From contig JAGTXO010000003.1 in NCBI GenBank assembly GCA_019448385.1, positions 930,001 to 994,000 on the forward strand: 64,000 nucleotides of DNA, read 5' to 3'. The notes under the pieces were generated by a model that was given only the letters and a program-made list of their open reading frames with translations, was not told the DNA's origin and ran no database searches. A program made the translations under genes and the position numbers. Positions within the stretch are counted from its first letter, which is position 1, and each line of letters begins with the position of its first letter. Shown piece by piece: positions 1 to 19,502 of this stretch. The DNA comes from Diacronema lutheri (lineage: Eukaryota; Haptophyta; Pavlovophyceae; Pavlovales; Pavlovaceae).

Positions 1-1
1 G

Positions 2-2903
2 CTGACTGCTCCGCCGCCCAGGGCGCCATCCGCTGCGTCTGCGGATGCGGCGCGCGCGCGCGCCAAGGGAGCGCTCGACGCGACGCCGCCGCGCGCGCCG
101 CCCAAGGCGGCGCCCTCCACCGCGGCGCCGGCCGCTACGGGCGCAGCGCGCGCGAGGTCTTCAGCTGCGCCGCAGCGCCACGCCACCGGCGCGTCGCCGG
201 CGGCCGCGCGCGTCACTGCGCCGTCGCGCGCGGTGGCAGCTGCGTCAGCGGCGGCGGTGGCGGCGGCGACGCCCGTGGTCGTAACCGTCGAGGCGCCCGC
301 GACGGAGGCGTGCGCGGTGATCGAGTGCTGCGAGGATGGCGCGTGGGGAGGCGGAGCCGACGTGGGCGGTGCGCGCGAGCGCCTTTTGGCCCAACCCGTC
401 GCGACGCGCGCGGCTGCGGCGGCCGCGTCCGAGCGCCTTTCCGTCGCGCTCGCGCGCGCCGAGGCTGTAACGGTCGATCTAAGCGCGCGCTCGGCGGAAC
501 GGCATTCGTTATCGCCCCCGCGCTCGGCCGCGGAGGAAAGCGGATGGGCGGCCGCCGTGCACCTGCACGCGCCGGCCGCCGCGCAGCCCCTTGCCGACGC
601 GCTCGCGCGAGCCGCTTTCGTGACCGAGCAGCTGCGTGCGCGCTCGACGGCGCACGGCTGCGCCGACGAGCAGGGCGCGCCCACCGGCGCAGACGTGCCG
701 GCCTGCGGCGCGGCGGCGCACACATCGCGGTCGTGTGCGCCACCCTCGCAGAGGGCTGTGACGGCGCGAGGCGGTCAAAGTGCCGCCGCAAGTCTGGCGC
801 GCGCGCGCTCGCCCGCGCAGTCCGCGCGCCGGCCGGCAGCGTCCATGGCGGCCAGCGCGAGCGGCGTCGGCGCGGCGGCGAGCGCGCGTCTTTCGGCGCC
901 TGCGCCGGCAAAGCAGCCGCGCGCGACGTCGCCGGCGCCCGTTGCTCGCGCGGCCAGCACCTCGCCGGCCGCGCGCGCGCGCGCGCCGGCGAGTAGATCG
1001 CCCGCACCGTCGCCTGGCCGCGCAGCCGCGAGGCCATTGCCGACGACCATGCCGATCTACGCGTCCTTCATGGCGCCGACGGGCACCGTGCGCGCGCGCG
1101 CGCCCGCCGCGCCCGCCGCGCCCGCCGTGCCCGCGCGCACCGCGTTCGCGTTCGGCGGCGCCGGCCCGCGCTTCCCGGCGTGCGCCGCGCAGCCCGAGCC
1201 GGCCGCGCCGGCGCATGGCGCGCACTCCAACGCTGGGCCTACGCTTGCGTCGATGGCGCTGCGCGTCGACCCGTCGGTGGCGTGGGCGGGCACGCAGGCG
1301 CGCGCGGCGCGTGCCAAGGAGGCCGAGGCGCGCAAGCGCGCCGAGAAGGAGGCGCATCGCCAGGAGGCCGCGCGCGTGCGCGCGGCGCGCGCGGCGGAGG
1401 CGCACGCGGCGCGCGGCGCGGCCGACGAGCGAATGGGTGAGCGGAGCGTCGACGTCGCCGCGCGGCGCGACGAGGCACGACGCACATCTGTGCCGGCGTC
1501 GGCGGTCGGGCGGCGGGCGGCCGCACCCGCAGCCCGATCCGTTTCGCCCGCGCGCGCGCCACCGACTCCGGCGCACGCCAAGACGGGCGCGGCGCAGACT
1601 GTTGTCGGCGCGCTCGTGCGCCCGGCGCCTGCGCGGCACGCGGCGACGGCGGATCGCATCGAGCTCGAGCTGTCGTCGGCGGAGACGGCGACGTTCGAGG
1701 CGTTCGGCGCGCCAGACGCAGACGTCACCGAGCCACCGCTGCCACCGCTCAACGCCTCGCAGAAGGCGGAGCTGCGCGTTGAGCTCGCGGCGGACACACA
1801 GCCGGCGCGCGCACCCTCTGCGGTCATCACGCTCGACGACGCCGAGAAGGAGGCGAGGCTTGCGCGCGTCGAGGCGCAGCTGGAGAAGCTGGCGCTCAAG
1901 GCGAAGATGCCCGTCAGCCTGCTCCACACCGCCGAGCAGCTCGACTTCACCGACGCCGGCCTGACGGATGAGATGAGCAGTGCCATCGTCGTGCTCGTGC
2001 AAGTGAACGATGCGCTCGAGGAACTGCATCTCTCGTCCAACGGGCTCACGGACGTGACGGGCGTCGCGCTCGCGGTGGCGCTCGAGAGCAACGGCAGTGT
2101 CACGCAGCTCTCCCTCGACGCGAATGAGCTCACCGATGCGACCGCCATCGCGCTCGGCGCCACGCTCCAAAGAAACGGCGCGCTTTCGGGCATCGACCTG
2201 GGTGCCAACCGCATCGGCGACGCGGGCGCGGCCGCCCTCGCGGAAGGGCTGCGCGGCAACTCGACGGTGCGCGACCTGTGGCTGAACAACAACGCGCTCA
2301 CCATGCACTCGGCCAAGCCGCTCGCGCGCGCGCTCGCCGACCCAAATTGCGCGCTCGAGAAGCTCAATTTGAATTACAACCAGCTCGGCGACCTGGGCGC
2401 CGACGCGCTCGCCAAGGCGCTGCAGCTCAACGAGTCGTTGCGCACGCTCTCCCTCGATGGAAACGGGATCAGCGACGTGGGCGCCGCGCCGCTCGCGCGC
2501 GCGCTTCACACCAATGCCACACTCGCTGAGCTGTGGCTGGAGGACAACAGGTGCGGCGACGTGGCCGCGATGCACCTAGGGCGCGCGCTCAAGGCCAATG
2601 TCGGCCTCGCCGAGCTGTACCTGTGGGGCAACCAGGTCGGCGACGCGGGCGCCTTCATGCTGGCGCGTGGCCTCGCTGCCAACGGCGTGCTGCAAGCGCT
2701 GCGCCTTCGGTGCGCGCGCGCGGGGGGCGCAAAGGGGGGATGGGGGGGGAGGGGGGGGCGGAGAGCGTGCGGCTGACCACAAGACATCCTCCGCTCGCGC
2801 TCGGGGTGCACACAGGGACAACATGTTGACGGCGGGGGGCGTGAGGGCAATTGAGAAGGCGTGGTACACGAAGGGCAAGCAGGAGCCCAACCTCGAGCTT
2901 TGA
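2..2903 (+). CDS. Leucine-rich repeat protein, RI/NLRC3 type (5' end outside window)
   Basis: The frame is open from the window edge, so the start codon lies upstream. The first ~630 codons are Ala/Pro/Arg-rich low complexity with a charged, probably helical stretch near nt 1300-1440. From about nt 1950 come eight or nine ~28-residue ribonuclease-inhibitor-type LRRs (LxLxxNxLxDxGAxALAxAL), a protein-protein interaction scaffold. One intron at 2710-2815 (GTGCGC...CAG, G-rich) is needed: exon 2 (2816-2903) completes a last repeat reading LRLRDNMLTAGG and ends with TGA at 2901. Without splicing the LRR ends in frame-broken sequence. The partner is unknown. LRR assignment is firm; biological role cannot be told. 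Confidence 0.8.
2710..2815 (+). other. Spliceosomal intron of the LRR gene
   Basis: Donor GTGCGC, acceptor CACAG, 106 nt. It holds an unusually G-rich run (2724-2760). Splicing joins CG|G and restores the LRR repeat pattern, which is the evidence for it. Confidence 0.8.
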
Positions 2904-3055
2904 GTCTTTTTGTGGTGGCACATGCACCGTGTCACAGCAGAAGGCGTGCTCGGCCCCTACGGCCGGCCGCTCGAACGGAAAGGAATGGCCTGAAGAAAAT
3001 AGAAATGCAAGAAAATAAATTCAAAAGCAAACCTGGTTGCATGCGGCCGGCCGCC

Positions 3056-3733
3056 ATGGCAGCTCCGCAGCCGGAGGTGGCGGGCGATTGGGAGCACGGC
3101 GATGCGCGGGCGGAGCTCTTCGCAACCCTGCGCGCGCAGGTCGAGGAGGCCGCCGATCTCGTTGCTAGGCAGCACGCGCGGCTCGATTGGAGCGACGAGT
3201 CTTTCCTGCCGACCCTCACGCCGGCTGCGCCGCAAGCGGCCGGCGCGGATGCCGAGCGCCCGGGGGAGCTGACGGCTGAGGTGCGCAGCTGGGCGCGCAT
3301 AGGCGCCGCCGGCGCGGACAACAGCGGTGCGCCTTCTCTGGGCTACCGCCCGCGCACGGACGTCGGCCTCGCGCTCTACGCGCTGCTTGGCGCCGCGCCG
3401 CCGTCCGCCGAGCAAATGGACGTTTGGCTCGCGGCGCGGGCGCACCACGCGCCGGCCGACCCATCATGCCAGCCGTTTGGCGCCGCGCACGCGGACTCGC
3501 AACGCGCTGTGCTGCTTGAGACGCCGGTGCGCGCAGGGCCGCCGCCGCCGCCGCAGCCGCCGCCGCCGTTGCCGTTGCCCGATCGGGCCCAGCCATGGGC
3601 CCAGCAACATGGCGCGCCGGCGCTGCCGCCGCCAGCCGCCGAGTGGCCGGCTGGCGCGTTCACATCCGACCTGGCATTCCTTGAGCGCTTTGAGGGTGTC
3701 ATCCGCCAAGGGCTCATTCGCGCGCGGCAATGA
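3056..3733 (+). CDS. Hypothetical proline-rich protein, 225 aa
   Basis: Not recognised. The ATG at 3056 sits in a strong context (GCCGCCATGG); an in-frame ATG at 3041 is the alternative. The N-terminal half is acidic and probably helical (residues ~10-60, with RARAELFATLRAQVEEA-like periodicity, then WSDESFLPTL); the middle holds a proline tract (PPPPPQPPPPLPLP), and the C-terminus ends in a basic helix (FLERFEGVIRQGLIRARQ). It has no signal peptide or membrane segment. It follows the LRR gene on the same strand after ~150 bp and converges on the BEACH gene 85 bp downstream. Codon use matches its neighbours. Likely a real gene, function unknown. Confidence 0.55.
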   Translation: MAAPQPEVAGDWEHGDARAELFATLRAQVEEAADLVARQHARLDWSDESFLPTLTPAAPQAAGADAERPGELTAEVRSWARIGAAGADNSGAPSLGYRPRTDVGLALYALLGAAPPSAEQMDVWLAARAHHAPADPSCQPFGAAHADSQRAVLLETPVRAGPPPPPQPPPPLPLPDRAQPWAQQHGAPALPPPAAEWPAGAFTSDLAFLERFEGVIRQGLIRARQ

Positions 3734-3818
3734 CGACGCTCGTGACCCACCGTGACAGTATGAATGCTACGGGGCTCGGTGAGGCGCATCTGTAAGCGTG
3801 TAGCTCTGTGTGACCGCA

Positions 3819-12985
<9,167 letters not shown>

Positions 12986-13089
12986 GCTGGACTTGAAGAG
13001 TGCTATTCGACAATCGACAGTGCTATTCGAGTCACACCGCCTGCCGCTAGAACTCTCCGCCGCCCGCAGTTGCGCGGCGAGCCCCGAGG
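12986..13089. promoter_or_regulatory. Divergent promoter, BEACH / RING-CH genes
   Basis: 104 bp between two head-to-head start codons. It carries a 12-bp direct repeat AGTGCTATTCGA at 12999-13010 and 13019-13030 (20-bp spacing, about two helical turns). No TATA-like sequence seen. Role as a shared promoter is inferred from position. Confidence 0.45.
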
Positions 13090-14010
13090 ATGTGTGACAC
13101 TTCGCATGGGCCGGCGGAGATGGCACGTCAACGCGAGGCGGCGGAGTCGCGCGAAGAAGCGGCTGAGGGCTCGCCCGCTGCGTCGCGCGCAGCTCCGCCT
13201 GCCTCGGAGGGTACGCTCGCCGGTGCGCCCGCGCCCGTGGAGCCCGCGGACGCTGCGGCCGACGGCGACATCGAGACCGGCGCGGCGCTTCAAGGCCGTG
13301 CCGAGGCCGAGGCGCGGCATGCGCGCGTGTTTCCGCCCGCGGCCGACGACTGCTGCTACGTGTGCATGGAGGGTGTGCTGAAAGACGTTGGCATGCCGAT
13401 GCGCGACCTGTGCCCGTGCTCGGCGCCTATTCACGACCTCTGCCTCGAGAAGCTCGTCAACGCGCGCAAGGCGCGTGACAAGCTGCTCGCCGAACGCCTC
13501 ACGTGCACCGTGTGCTCTCGCCCGTACACGGCGCAGTTTGCGCACGCGGTCCTGCCCGACCTGCTTCCCAGCAGGCTGCAGCGTTGGACGCTCACGCGCA
13601 CCGGCCGCCGCCTGATGCAGCCGATCGTCGCGCTCTCGCTCGTTGGCCTGTGCTCGCTGTTCGTCTGGCTGCTCGTCAACTTCTCCCTCTTGCTCGCCAT
13701 CTCCGTCTACTGCAGCATCTTTGTGCCCCTCTTCGTCTGGGCGCGCGTGCGCCTTCGACGCGCGGACATGCGGCGTGTCGACGATGCGACCTTCTTTGCG
13801 AAGGCCGTCGCGTTCGCGCGCAGCGAGGTCGCACACGGGCGCGAGATCTCACCCGTCGACACGGCGCAGATGGAGTCGAAGCGCATCGTGCTCATCATGC
13901 GCCGCACCGTCAAGCCCGTGCAACGTGCCACGGGAACGCCAAAATGGCGGACGACGCGAACGTTGCCGCGTGTGCACGCGCACGCGACTGGCGTGGATCC
14001 GCACGTCTGA
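13090..14010 (+). CDS. MARCH-type RING-CH membrane E3 ubiquitin ligase, 306 aa
   Basis: Residues ~88-142 hold a RING-variant (RING-CH) zinc finger: CCYVC, then CPC, HDLC and CTVC, with the His ligand in the fifth position expected for MARCH proteins. Two adjacent hydrophobic helices follow (~177-198 and ~200-220), giving the usual membrane hairpin topology with both ends cytosolic. The N-terminus is acidic and Ala-rich, the C-terminal tail is basic. These ligases ubiquitinate membrane proteins to direct endocytosis or degradation. ATG at 13090 is used; a second in-frame ATG at 13120 would drop ten residues. Head-to-head with the BEACH gene and convergent with the PQ-loop gene. Confidence 0.85.
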   Translation: MCDTSHGPAEMARQREAAESREEAAEGSPAASRAAPPASEGTLAGAPAPVEPADAAADGDIETGAALQGRAEAEARHARVFPPAADDCCYVCMEGVLKDVGMPMRDLCPCSAPIHDLCLEKLVNARKARDKLLAERLTCTVCSRPYTAQFAHAVLPDLLPSRLQRWTLTRTGRRLMQPIVALSLVGLCSLFVWLLVNFSLLLAISVYCSIFVPLFVWARVRLRRADMRRVDDATFFAKAVAFARSEVAHGREISPVDTAQMESKRIVLIMRRTVKPVQRATGTPKWRTTRTLPRVHAHATGVDPHV

Positions 14011-14192
14011 CGTCAGCGCTGCGCTGGCCGCTGCGGCTCGCGCCGGCGTCTTGCCCCGCGTCCTGCGCCACTCGTCTGCTCCGCCTTGTTCTTCTCCGTC
14101 CTCAACCGCATCTCGTCAGACTGAAATCGCGTGGAGGCGCACACCAAACACGCCTCAGGCGAGGCGCGGCGCGGCGCGAGCCCCACGCCGCG

Positions 14193-14996
14193 CTAGGGTT
14201 CCCGGCCGTGAAACTGAAACTCGTGAGTGTTGGACGCAGGGCTTGCGTCGGATATGAGCAGCGTGCCCGCAAACCCACCCTTTGCCGCCGGCGAGTTGCC
14301 GTCGGCGCGCGCGTGCGCGGGGTCGTCGTCGGGCGGGGCGCGCTTCGGGAGGCCAAAGGTGATGTGCAGGGCGACGGAGATGAGCACGCCGTGCAGCGCG
14401 ATGATGACGAGGAAGGGCAGAGCGGAGACGAAGAAGGACGGCGCATTGGCCCGCGTAGGCGAGAGGAGGAGTACGCCGCAGTTCGCAGCCGAGCCAACAA
14501 CGTCGAGCAAGGTGACGCCAAACGAATAGCCCTCGAGCGATTTGGTGCGCATGAACGTGTGCAGCTGTGGCGCGAATCCTGCGGCGAAGAGGCTGGCGGG
14601 AATGCCCTCGCCGATCACGTGCTCGATCGCCGCCGGTGCGCTCCGCAGCGGCACGGCCAGGAGGACCACGGCGACGACGGATGCGACGGTGAGGCCGGCG
14701 GCCCACACGACGATTGGCACGCGCGAGCTCCTCGCATACGCCGCCTCCTGCCCCTCGAGGACCGCCGACAGAGCGCAGAACGAGCCCATGCTGAGCAGCA
14801 GCCAGATGCTCGCCTCCTCCGCGAGAAGGGACGCCCCGTAGACGATTGACGCGACGTGCCACAAAACAACGAGCGAGAGCTCAAGGCCAGCCGTCGATCG
14901 CCGACGTGCGTTGAGCAGCACCTGCGGTGCGAGCAGGGAGGCGAAGCAGATCGTGCCTACGCTGCCGAGGACGGGCACGAATCGCTCGGGCGGCAT
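14193..14996 (-). CDS. PQ-loop repeat membrane protein, 267 aa
   Basis: Two PQ-loop repeats are visible: one near the N-terminus (SLLAPQVLLNARRRSTAGLE) and one in the second half (FAAGFAPQLHTFMRTKSLEG). About seven hydrophobic helices surround them, matching the SWEET/MtN3-like fold of lysosomal amino-acid exporters such as cystinosin and PQLC2. The C-terminal ~40 residues are hydrophilic and soluble. ATG at 14996 leaves only 48 bp to the divergent C1D gene; longer in-frame extensions upstream have GTG-type starts and read antisense to that gene, so they are rejected. Substrate unknown; vacuolar or lysosomal membrane location is inferred from the family. Confidence 0.85.
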   Translation of the reverse strand: MPPERFVPVLGSVGTICFASLLAPQVLLNARRRSTAGLELSLVVLWHVASIVYGASLLAEEASIWLLLSMGSFCALSAVLEGQEAAYARSSRVPIVVWAAGLTVASVVAVVLLAVPLRSAPAAIEHVIGEGIPASLFAAGFAPQLHTFMRTKSLEGYSFGVTLLDVVGSAANCGVLLLSPTRANAPSFFVSALPFLVIIALHGVLISVALHITFGLPKRAPPDDDPAHARADGNSPAAKGGFAGTLLISDASPASNTHEFQFHGREP

Positions 14997-15044
14997 CGGG
15001 GTTGGCCGCACGGGGTTTTGGGCGCGACTGTTCAATATTTCAGG

Positions 15045-15566
15045 ATGGCCGACGAGGACGCGCAGACCACGAGGCAGACCTTCAGTGAGCAGGTCGGGGC
15101 GCTGCCGGACGACGTCAAAGCGCCGCTCCTCGACTTCGACCTCGCGCTCAGGGACGTGGAGGAGCAGGTCGGCAAGCTCACCGAGCGGGATTGGTCTGAA
15201 CTGACGCGCGGCATGTCGGCGCTCGAGACGGCGCGCCTCAACGTGACTTGCGCGTACACGCTCAACACGCTCTTTTTCATCTACCTGAAGACACAGGGCG
15301 TGTCGACGAGCGACCACCCGGTGAAGCAGGAGCTCGATCGCGTTCGACAGTACCTCAAGAAAGTCAAGGGCATGTCGAGCGACGCGGAGCAGCAAAAGGC
15401 AAACGTGCGGCTCAACGCGGAGGCGGCGAAGCGCTTCATCACGCACGCGCTTGGCGAGCCGGCGGCCCTTTTGCCAGACGCGCCCGCGTCGGGCGTGGAG
15501 ACAAAGCGGAAGCGCGACGCGGCCGAGGGGAGCAAAGCGCGCAAAGGGAAGAAGTCGAAGAAATGA
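15045..15566 (+). CDS. C1D/LRP1 family exosome cofactor, 173 aa
   Basis: Sas10/Utp3/C1D-domain protein. Residues ~15-105 form the helical domain (acidic N-terminus, then TARLNVTCAYTLNTLFFIYLKTQG, diagnostic for C1D/Rrp47), followed by a lysine/arginine tail (KRKRDAAEGSKARKGKKSKK) like that used for RNA binding and nuclear localisation. In other eukaryotes it partners Rrp6 in the nuclear exosome for 3' processing of rRNA, snRNA and snoRNA. Length is normal for the family. The gene starts 48 bp from the divergent PQ-loop gene. NIP7, another ribosome biogenesis factor, lies ~9 kb away, but there is no sign of co-regulation. Confidence 0.85.
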   Translation: MADEDAQTTRQTFSEQVGALPDDVKAPLLDFDLALRDVEEQVGKLTERDWSELTRGMSALETARLNVTCAYTLNTLFFIYLKTQGVSTSDHPVKQELDRVRQYLKKVKGMSSDAEQQKANVRLNAEAAKRFITHALGEPAALLPDAPASGVETKRKRDAAEGSKARKGKKSKK

Positions 15567-15785
15567 CCGCCTGTGTCGGCAGGCGCCGGCGGCCCGCGGC
15601 CTCTCGCGGCCGAAAGCGGCCTGGGCGCGCGGCGGAGCGGAGCTCGCTGAGCAGTGTGTCACAACCGACACACCCCTTTCCCATGGCGCGTGCGGCCGAG
15701 CCCGCGGCGCCGTCGGTGCCGTCACTGCCGTGAAACAGGCTCACAGCCAGGTTGAGCATGTGACTCTGTGACCGCGTCACGGGGC

Positions 15786-16724
15786 ATGGCCGGCCTCGCC
15801 ATCGCCCTATTGTGCCGTACGGCGATGTCGCCGCGCACCCCTGTTCGAGCCAAGGGCCTCGCAGACGGGCTCGCCGCGTTCGCGCACGTATCGCCCGCCA
15901 CCGACAGTGCGGAGGACGTCACGCCGCGCGCGAAGTCGCCCGCGCCGTCGAGCGCGTCGCGCAAGCGAAAGCGGTCGTTCACGCTCGCCGAAGCGCCGGC
16001 CGGGTGGCGTGCAACGTGGGACCTCATCCTCGAGCTGCGCGCGGACCGGACCGCGGTCGTGGACACGATGGGCTGTGAGTCTGCCGCGGCCTCCTGCGCC
16101 GACGAGGGCGAGCGCGCATTCCACTCCCTCGTGTCGCTCATGCTCTCGTCGCAAACCAAGGATACGACGAACGCGATGGTCATGAAGCGGCTGCGCGAGC
16201 ACGGCCTGTCGGTCGCGAGCGTAAGCGCCATGTCGGAGGACACGCTGCGCGATCTCATCTGGGGCGCCGGCTTTGGCAACAACAAGGCCAAGTACATCAA
16301 GGCCGCGACGCAGATCATCGTCGAGCAGCACGGCGGCGTGCCGCCCGCGACGATGGACGGGCTGCTCGCGCTGCCGGGCGTGGGGCCCAAGATGGCGCTG
16401 ATCCAGCTCAACGTCGTGCACGGCCTGTGCGTGGGCATCTCGGTGGATACGCACGTCCACCGCATCGCCAACCAGCTTCGCTGGACTGGCGACGAGGGCA
16501 CTTCGATGCCCGAGAAGACTCGCGAGGCGCTCGAGTCGTGGATGCCGCAGGACCAGTGGCCATGCGTCAACGTCGTGCTCGTCGGCCTCGGGCAGGAGGT
16601 GCAGACGGAGAAGGCAAAGTTGCTGCGCAAGTGCCTCGCGTGCTCCGACCCGCCGCGCGCGCTCGAGCTGCTCGCAACGCTTGGCGTCAACGTCGAGCGC
16701 GAGCGCGCAAAGGCGCAGTTGTGA
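15786..16724 (+). CDS. NTH1: Endonuclease III-type DNA glycosylase/AP lyase, 312 aa
   Basis: Base-excision repair enzyme removing oxidised pyrimidines. The helix-hairpin-helix LPGVGPKMA carries the catalytic lysine (about K202), and VDTHVHRIANQLRW the catalytic aspartate (about D221), with the eukaryotic 19-residue spacing. The N-terminal ~75 residues are basic and Ser/Ala/Arg-rich, consistent with nuclear, mitochondrial or plastid targeting; ATG at 15786 is the first, a second lies ~14 codons in. The C-terminus keeps only a CLAC pair: the first and last cysteines of the usual 4Fe-4S cluster motif are not present, so the cluster is probably lost, as in yeast Ntg1. Convergent with the SRPBCC gene. 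Confidence 0.9.
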   Translation: MAGLAIALLCRTAMSPRTPVRAKGLADGLAAFAHVSPATDSAEDVTPRAKSPAPSSASRKRKRSFTLAEAPAGWRATWDLILELRADRTAVVDTMGCESAAASCADEGERAFHSLVSLMLSSQTKDTTNAMVMKRLREHGLSVASVSAMSEDTLRDLIWGAGFGNNKAKYIKAATQIIVEQHGGVPPATMDGLLALPGVGPKMALIQLNVVHGLCVGISVDTHVHRIANQLRWTGDEGTSMPEKTREALESWMPQDQWPCVNVVLVGLGQEVQTEKAKLLRKCLACSDPPRALELLATLGVNVERERAKAQL

Positions 16725-16881
16725 TTCGACGAGCCGCGGCGCTGGGTCGGCTTGACGTCGCCGCGCCCGGTCTCAGACTCAGAAGGGCAGATCACGGAAG
16801 CGCCGGCTGCGTGGCGGGCGCGCGCGCGAACCGCGGATCCAGTCCGCGGGTGGCGCAGAGCCCGCGCGGCCGAACTCAGAA

Positions 16882-17625
16882 TCACTCAACGCCCGCGCTC
16901 TGCCGTTCGATTGCTTTGGCGCGGAGCGCGGAAAGCATGCGCGGCACCTCCTTCTTCACCTTGTGCTGCACGATGGGCATCGGAAAGATCGGGCAGGGCA
17001 CCGCTTGCACCTCGTATCCTAGCCGGCAGGTGTCTCCCGGCAGCGCGCTGAAGCTGTAGCGCGCCTTGAAGTCGAGAAAGCCGTGGCCTGATATGCGCTG
17101 CAGCTTGAGCTCGCGGTGGTAGCGCTCGGTGATGGCGAGGCGCATGTCGGCTCTGAACTTGAGCTTGTTGCTCAGCAAACCGCACTGATTGAGCACCATC
17201 TGGTTCCCGACGCGCTCGAGCTTCGACGCGAGGATGTTTGGGATGAACTCGGGATGGCGCTCGTAATCAGTCACAAGGCTCCACACGACCGCGAGCGGCG
17301 CCTCGATTGTCACGCTGCCCTCCGACTTGAGACCGAGGCCAAAGTCGACGGATGTGGTCGAGAAGTCCACGTTTGCGTCGCCAAACCGCGCCGCGAGCGC
17401 GGGGAAGCTGAACGGCGACGGCACGAGCACCGCGCGGGCCGCGCACCGCGCGTTCGCCGTGCGGCGCGCCGGCGCCGACGGATGGCCAGCGACGGGCGCG
17501 CGGACGGCGCCAAGGCCACCACACGGGGCGGCGAGCGCTGCGACGAGCGCCAGCACGACACGCGCCTGCGACCGCCGCACACCCGCTGCCGCCGGGCTGT
17601 CGATCGATCGAAGGTCCTTTGCCAT
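16882..17625 (-). CDS. SRPBCC/START-like lipid-binding protein, probably organellar, 247 aa
   Basis: Residues ~95-235 match the polyketide cyclase/START-like fold: SVTIEAPLAVVWSLVTDYERHPEF is the typical opening strand and helix, ending with a long C-terminal helix. Plant and algal relatives are plastid proteins of unclear lipid or quinone role, and COQ10 shares the fold. The N-terminus has a basic start, a hydrophobic run (VVLALVAALAAPCGGLGAV) and then an Arg/Ala-rich stretch, as expected for a bipartite plastid presequence of a secondary alga. ATG at 17625 is clear. Ligand cannot be inferred. It follows prolidase on the same strand after ~150 bp. Confidence 0.75.
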   Translation of the reverse strand: MAKDLRSIDSPAAAGVRRSQARVVLALVAALAAPCGGLGAVRAPVAGHPSAPARRTANARCAARAVLVPSPFSFPALAARFGDANVDFSTTSVDFGLGLKSEGSVTIEAPLAVVWSLVTDYERHPEFIPNILASKLERVGNQMVLNQCGLLSNKLKFRADMRLAITERYHRELKLQRISGHGFLDFKARYSFSALPGDTCRLGYEVQAVPCPIFPMPIVQHKVKKEVPRMLSALRAKAIERQSAGVE

Positions 17626-17779
17626 CGCGAAGATGCACCGGCAAACTGAAAACTGGGCTGCCGGCGAGTCGCGTCAATGCTCAAGGGTTGCGACCCGATG
17701 GTTAAACGACTTACGACCTAGCCTTACTATTCCCCCTCAGCGTACGAGCACGCCGACCCCGCCCAAGCCTCCACGCTCT

Positions 17780-19502
17780 TCATGCGCACGACACCGCCGG
17801 CACGCATCCCGGCACCATCGACGCGCCGTCGGGCGCGAGCCGGTGCCACGTGCGCCGCAGCTCGGGCACGCGGTCCACCGTGGGTGGCCACTCGCCGCCC
17901 GCCATCACCGCCTCGACCTCGTCAACTGAGCGCGGGCACGCGGCGAGGCTGAGCGCTCCGTCCGCCGTGACGAGCACGCCATCCTCGATGCGCACGCCGC
18001 CCGTGCCACGGAAGCGCGCGAGCTGCTCGCGCACGAGGAAGCGCGCGCGCGCCGGCTCGGCGAGCGCCTCGTCGAGCAGCGCGTCGACGAAGTAGAGGCC
18101 GGGCTCGACGGTGATGACCATGCCCTCCTCGAGCGTGCGCGCGGTCCGCAGACGGCGCAGGCCGGGTCGGTTCGAGCGCGGCGGGTGACCGGGCAGGTAC
18201 CCGCCGACGTCGTGCGTGTCGATGCCGATGAGATGGCCGAGCCCGTGCGGCATAAAGACCGCGCCAATGTCATGCTCGAGCATCTCGTCCAAGTCGCCGG
18301 CCACGAGCCCGGCGGCCGCGAGCTTGGCGAGCATCGTCCGCTCGGCGAGACGATGCATGCGCGGCCACTCGACGCCCGGCCGCATCGCGCCGACGACCGC
18401 GAGCTGCGCGGCGAGCACGGCCTCGTACACGATGCGCTGGTCGGGCGTGAAGCGGCCGGACGCTGGGAAGGAGTTGGTGATGTCCGACGCATAACACGCG
18501 TACTCGCAGCCCATGTCGAGGAGGAGCATGTCGCCCGCGCCGATCTGCCGCGCGTTGGGCCGGCCGGCATGCCCGTAATGCAGCACGGCGCCGTTAGGCC
18601 CCGACGCGCAGATTGGCGTGTAGGACGGGAGGCGCGCGCCGCCATGTGTGTACGTGTGGTGCAGGAAAAGCGCCTCGAGCTGGTACTCCATCATGCCCGG
18701 CCGCGCGGCGCGCATCACCGCCACGTGCGCGGCTGAGCTGAGCGCGTATGTGTACCGCATCAGCGACACCTCGTGCGCGCTCTTGTGCGCTCGCGCGTCC
18801 GCCACGCAGTGCAGCAGCAGCGCAGAGCCGTCGAAGCGCGCGAGCACGGCCGCGCGCGTGTCGTCGGCTGGCGCGGGCAGCACGGGCGGCGCGAAGTTCG
18901 CGCCCGAGTCCGAGTTCGTGCCCGCGAGGACGTGCACGCGCGCCGCGTCCGAGCGCGCGAGCCGCTCGGCGAGCCACGGGACGAGGCCTTCGAGTGCGAC
19001 GGCCTCGTCGACGCCGTACCTGCAGCGCGGCGACCAGACGCGGAGGGGTGGTGCCAGTTGGAAGAGCGCGCGCCGCCGCGCGAGCGCGCGGCGCGGCACG
19101 GTGCACGATCGAGGCGCCGCACGTCTGCACGAATTCGGCGGGCGACGGGAACTTGCCGCACACGACCTCGTACTCGCGTCCAGGCTGCGGGACGAAGAGC
19201 GTCGCGCGGCCGTCGGGCAGGCTGATGGCGGCGTAGCAGCCCGCCTCGCGCACGCCGAACAAGTAGTGGAAGAATGATTCTTGCCGGAAGAGCGGCTCAT
19301 GGTCCGTGTCGTGCCGCTCGAGCTGTTCCCCGCCCTGCAACAGGATCACGCCCGCCGGCTCGGCGGGCACGTCGCGCGCACGGAGCGCGGCGACGAAGAG
19401 CGCCGTGACCGTCGCGCGGTTGGTCGCGTGCAGCGCCGCTGGCACGCGGTACGTGTGCGCGCCGAGCGAAAATTCGGCCGCTCGTGCCGGCGAGTCGCGC
19501 AT
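17780..19502 (-). CDS. PEPD: Xaa-Pro dipeptidase (prolidase), 539 aa
   Basis: Cytosolic metallopeptidase that cleaves dipeptides with C-terminal proline. Exon 1 is 19502-19123, exon 2 19019-17780; the intron (19020-19122, GTGCGG...GCAG, phase 2) joins AEFVQT to YGVDEAVALEGL. The N-terminal aminopeptidase-P-type domain (FRQESFFHYLFGVREAGCY) is followed by the M24 pita-bread domain with all five metal ligands visible: Asp in LLLDMGCEY, Asp in CYASDIT, His in PHGLGHLIGIDTHDVGG, Glu in TVEPGLYF and Glu in GGVRIEDGV. It aligns end to end with animal PEPD, slightly longer at both ends. ATG at 19502 is clear. Confidence 0.95.
19020..19122 (-). other. Intron of the prolidase gene
   Basis: 103 nt, donor GTGCGG, acceptor CTGCAG, phase 2. 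Required to keep the PEPD alignment continuous. Confidence 0.9.
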
